Positions 6,181-9,068 of a stretch of 9,068 nt of DNA are shown piece by piece (positions within the stretch are counted from its first letter, which is position 1; each line of letters begins with the position of its first letter). Under the pieces are notes generated by a model, which was not told the DNA's origin, searched no databases, and saw only the letters and a program-made list of their open reading frames with translations. The stretch spans positions 1 to 9,068 of the forward strand of contig JBNMOV010000181.1 in NCBI GenBank assembly GCA_051275765.1, given 5' to 3'. This DNA is from JAHDCE01 sp051275765. Its GTDB lineage: Bacteria; Bacteroidota; Bacteroidia; Chitinophagales; Saprospiraceae. The translations under genes and the position numbers were made by a program.

Positions 6181-8862
6181 TTAGAAGTTAAAACTCAATC
6201 TACCAGAAAGAATAGTTCCACTAAAACCAAACTGATTCACTTCCCAAGGATAACGGAAACGTCCACCAAGGTCAGTTACTACATCACCACCTGTTTCGAT
6301 TTCGTCAGGATAAATATTGAATAAATTATTAGCAGTTAGACTAATATTGATTGTTTTATTAATCTTATAAGCTATAATCAAATCTGTAATTACTTTACCA
6401 GCAAATGTTTGATCCAAAGTAGGATCAGAAGCATGCTGCCAAGTTACTTGACCAAAATAAGTATTATTAAGTGTCACCTTAAAACCGCCAGCGTTCAAAC
6501 CAATTCCTAATAAACTTTTGATATTTGGTCTAGCAGAAGTAATTCTAGATTGCTCCTTACGATTAAATATTTCTACATTTTCTTGTCCTACAACACCTGG
6601 AGCTACAATTGCATTAGTAATTGTAGTCCTATTAAAATTCGTAGAAGAGATAAAACTCATTGAAGCTTTTTTAGATAACTTTACATTACTATAATCAATA
6701 ACAACATCAACTCCTTGTGTACGAGTATCCAAAGCATTCACGAAAAATTTGATACTAGTTACATCATTATCAATTAATACTTCCTCGATTGGATTAATTG
6801 AGGAAGTATCAGCATCGAATCCAATTTCTCCCGTAAATAATACACGATTTTTTACTGCAACATTATAATAATCAGCAGCAATAGAAAAATTCTTTAAGAT
6901 TTTGAAGGTAGCTCCAATAGAAAAATTCAAAGAAGTTTCAGCATCCAATTCAGGAATACCCAATCCTTTGATGACATCACTTACATTATTGAATGTTCCT
7001 TGGTTAGAAATAGTACCACCAGAAACTAAGGTCTGAACATTACTCAAATAAATTTGGTGTAAAGAAGGAGCTCTGAAACCAGAACTTGCAGATGCACGAA
7101 TAGCACCTCTTTTATCTCCAATCAAATAACGAGTATTCACTTTCCAAGAAAGGTTTGTTCCGAAATCAGAATAGTTTTCTAATCTCAATGCACCACCAAT
7201 TAAGAATTCTTCAGTAGCATCATAATCAGCACCAACATAAAGACCAAAACTAGTTCTATTTTCCTGCAATGCATTTCCAGGCTGTAAACCAGGGAAAGAT
7301 TGTGCTCCACCATCAATATAAGATTCTTCTTGTCCAGCAGTAACTTCGTAAGTTTCATTCTTAACTTCAGTTCCCATAGAAACGGTCACTTTCTTAATCG
7401 TTTTTGATACATCAATATTTCCTAAAATATTTCCGAATTTGTACGCTCCAGCATCGAATTCTGTAGGACTATTAGGAAGTAAACTAGGATTAATCGTATT
7501 TCCAATATTATAAGAAACATCATTAGAACCCATCGTGAAACTCACATCTGTATTCCATCCGTTGAAATCATATCTGTTTCCAATTGTAAACATCATGTCA
7601 TTGATACCTGTATCAAAAGTAGGTTGAAAACCATCATAAGTTCCACCATCTGGTGTTAATAATCCAGCATCATCAGTAATCCAATATGGTGTACGATACA
7701 AAGCGAAAGAAGTACCATTTCTTCTAGTATATCCACCAAATATATAAAACTCTCCTTTGCCTTTGCCTTCACTATACTTAGATTCGAAATTAACAAATAT
7801 AGAATACTTGTCATATTCAGGTTGACCAATCGTCATTCCTAAGTCTGGATTAGCTTGAATCCAAGGATCCGTTCCGTCTACTCCAAATAAATCATCTTTC
7901 CCTGGTTCTCCTGCACGATTCGTTTTATCCTGGTGATAAAAACTTCCCGTCAGATTTAAAGTGCTGTTCTTACCTATTTTGAATCCTTTATTCACAGAAG
8001 CATCATAAGTAAATCCATCACCTTTTGTAGTGATTCCTGTACCAATAGAAGCACTTCCGCTTGTTCTATCTTTCAATACGATATTGATTACACCAGCAAT
8101 CGCATCTGATCCATATTGAGCAGCGGCTCCATCTCTAAGTACTTCCACTCTTTCAATAGCATCAGTAGGAATACTTTTCATATCTACACCAACTTCTCCT
8201 TTTCCTGGAGTATCATTTACATAAACCAAAGCACTTTGGTTCTTTCTTTTTCCGTTGACCAAAACCAATGTTCTGGAAGGTCCAAGATTTCTCAATTCTG
8301 ATGGATCAAAGTGAGCCGTCGCATCAGAAATAGCTTGGTTGGAAGAATTATAGGAAGGAACTCTATAATTAATCATTTGATCAATATTATTCTGTCCACT
8401 TCTAGCCAATTCAGCTGCGTTGATATTATCAATTGGAACAGGAGATTCTAGAATCGTTCTAGGTTTTCCTCTGGTTCCTACTACAACAACTACATCAAGT
8501 GCACTTCCAGCATCCAATTTAATGTCAATTGCACCAGCAGAACTAACATCAATTTTTGATTGAGTGTAACCCGTATAGTTAACAATAAGTACAGCAGGGA
8601 ATTTTTCTATATCAATAGAAAAAGAACCATCAAAATCAGTAATTGTACCGCTTTCTTTTCCTTCTACAAGAATAGTTGCACCAATAAGAGCTTCGCCTGT
8701 TTCTCCATCTGTAACAACTCCAGTTACTTTTTCAAATTTATCATTGTGGTTTTTAGTGATTAGATTTTTCGAGTCTGAAAACCCTGATACTGAGGGAACA
8801 TTCCAAATGAAACATCCCAGTAAAAAAAATAAGAATAAGTTCTTCCGATTAGTCAAATACAT
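6181..8862 (-). CDS. TonB-dependent outer-membrane receptor with carboxypeptidase-regulatory-like domain
   Basis: This 893-residue protein should import a scarce ligand across the outer membrane, powered by TonB-ExbB-ExbD. A signal peptide (about 1-27: Arg6 and Lys7, then a hydrophobic core) precedes a carboxypeptidase-regulatory-like domain at about 46-115 (VTGVVTDGETGEALIGATI and GTITDFDGSFSI). A valine-rich stretch, DVVVVVGTRG (123-132), is the likely TonB box. The plug follows at about 135-268 with LVLVNGKRKN (199-208), IPTDAIERVEVLRDGAAAQY (231-250) and GSDAIAGVINIVLK (251-264). The remainder is a beta-barrel, with NNLFNIYPDE near the end and a terminal phenylalanine (SFNF), typical of outer-membrane proteins. 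The ATG start gives a good signal peptide; no Shine-Dalgarno sequence is seen. No SusD-like gene, siderophore gene or FecR-type regulator is adjacent, so the ligand is unknown, and it is shorter than most SusC proteins. Confidence 0.93.
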   Translation of the reverse strand: MYLTNRKNLFLFFLLGCFIWNVPSVSGFSDSKNLITKNHNDKFEKVTGVVTDGETGEALIGATILVEGKESGTITDFDGSFSIDIEKFPAVLIVNYTGYTQSKIDVSSAGAIDIKLDAGSALDVVVVVGTRGKPRTILESPVPIDNINAAELARSGQNNIDQMINYRVPSYNSSNQAISDATAHFDPSELRNLGPSRTLVLVNGKRKNQSALVYVNDTPGKGEVGVDMKSIPTDAIERVEVLRDGAAAQYGSDAIAGVINIVLKDRTSGSASIGTGITTKGDGFTYDASVNKGFKIGKNSTLNLTGSFYHQDKTNRAGEPGKDDLFGVDGTDPWIQANPDLGMTIGQPEYDKYSIFVNFESKYSEGKGKGEFYIFGGYTRRNGTSFALYRTPYWITDDAGLLTPDGGTYDGFQPTFDTGINDMMFTIGNRYDFNGWNTDVSFTMGSNDVSYNIGNTINPSLLPNSPTEFDAGAYKFGNILGNIDVSKTIKKVTVSMGTEVKNETYEVTAGQEESYIDGGAQSFPGLQPGNALQENRTSFGLYVGADYDATEEFLIGGALRLENYSDFGTNLSWKVNTRYLIGDKRGAIRASASSGFRAPSLHQIYLSNVQTLVSGGTISNQGTFNNVSDVIKGLGIPELDAETSLNFSIGATFKILKNFSIAADYYNVAVKNRVLFTGEIGFDADTSSINPIEEVLIDNDVTSIKFFVNALDTRTQGVDVVIDYSNVKLSKKASMSFISSTNFNRTTITNAIVAPGVVGQENVEIFNRKEQSRITSARPNIKSLLGIGLNAGGFKVTLNNTYFGQVTWQHASDPTLDQTFAGKVITDLIIAYKINKTINISLTANNLFNIYPDEIETGGDVVTDLGGRFRYPWEVNQFGFSGTILSGRLSFNF

Positions 8863-9068
8863 ACTTAGGTAAATTTAATTAAAAAATAATTGCAATTAGT
8901 TCGTGTTTACTTATTACGAGTGCTTTTAGAGATTTGTCAAATTTAATTAATGTATTTTTTATGTTACAAAGTTGTTCTTAGGATGATATTTATCTTTTTT
9001 ATAAAATCAATGATATGATTAATCCATGGATTAAGAGGTATCTTTTTACTATAAGTTTGAAATTATGG
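8863..9068. promoter_or_regulatory. non-coding region upstream of the receptor gene
   Basis: This 206-base AT-rich stretch has no gene that I can support. It should carry the minus-strand promoter of the receptor, but no clear TTG-N20-TAnnTTTG pair is present. On the plus strand TAAGTTTG (9052-9059) matches the -7 consensus and could serve a gene beyond the right edge, though no -33 element is seen. Confidence 0.3.
9019..9034. repeat. perfect 16-bp palindrome
   Basis: TTAATCCATGGATTAA equals its own reverse complement. It lies 157 bp upstream of the receptor start and about 18 bp before a possible plus-strand -7 element (9052-9059). Its symmetry and position would suit a dimeric regulator's operator, but nothing identifies the regulator. 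Confidence 0.4.

Noticed and set aside
8116..8763. Two short plus-strand open frames (8116-8301 and 8560-8763) within the receptor gene
   Set aside because: Both are antisense to the plug and regulatory-like domains of the receptor and look like chance openings.
8911..8940. Minus-strand TTGACA-N18-TAATAA resembling a sigma-70 promoter for the receptor
   Set aside because: Bacteroidota use a different consensus with a TAnnTTTG -7 element, which is not present here, and such matches are frequent by chance in AT-rich DNA.

Overview
The window reads as chromosomal DNA from an AT-rich member of the Bacteroidota. The evidence is a TonB-dependent receptor with an N-terminal carboxypeptidase-regulatory-like domain, a DUF922-type HExxH protein, genes without Shine-Dalgarno sequences, and at least one promoter of the Bacteroidota form (TTG, 20 nt, TAnnTTTG). 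I cannot place it more finely. I found no rRNA, tRNA, CRISPR array, transposase, phage gene or defence system.

Layout, left to right. Positions 1-230 hold non-coding palindromes: a long imperfect inverted repeat cut by the window edge, a strong terminator-like hairpin, and a short REP-like palindrome. A minus-strand NhaC-type Na+/H+ antiporter follows (268-1779). Divergent from it, on the plus strand, come DNA-3-methyladenine glycosylase I (tag, 1947-2513), a polyprenyl diphosphate synthase (2713-3687), an FkbM-family methyltransferase (3933-4664) and a secreted DUF922 HExxH protein (4773-5297). Positions 5298-6104 look like a gene graveyard. They hold a broken gene with two in-frame stops and a frameshift, a possible truncated gene start, and two repeat segments. 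A large minus-strand TonB-dependent receptor (6181-8862) has a clear terminator just beyond its stop. The last 206 bases are non-coding and contain a perfect 16-bp palindrome.

The genes do not form an obvious pathway. Antiporter, DNA repair enzyme, isoprenoid synthase, methyltransferase, HExxH protein and receptor look like independent units separated by repeats. The plus-strand genes are separated by 108-245 nt gaps, often filled by palindromic elements, so a single tight operon is unlikely.

The most notable structure is not a protein system. It is the density of palindromic intergenic elements. The clearest, 3687-3848, is about 162 bp long, folds on itself over its whole length, has 27-nt terminal inverted repeats with 3 mismatches, and starts on the last base of the upstream gene's stop codon. 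Its core is echoed at about 6048-6085 and, more weakly, at 1-93, which suggests a dispersed non-autonomous (MITE-like) family. I see no convincing evidence of a new multi-gene system here.
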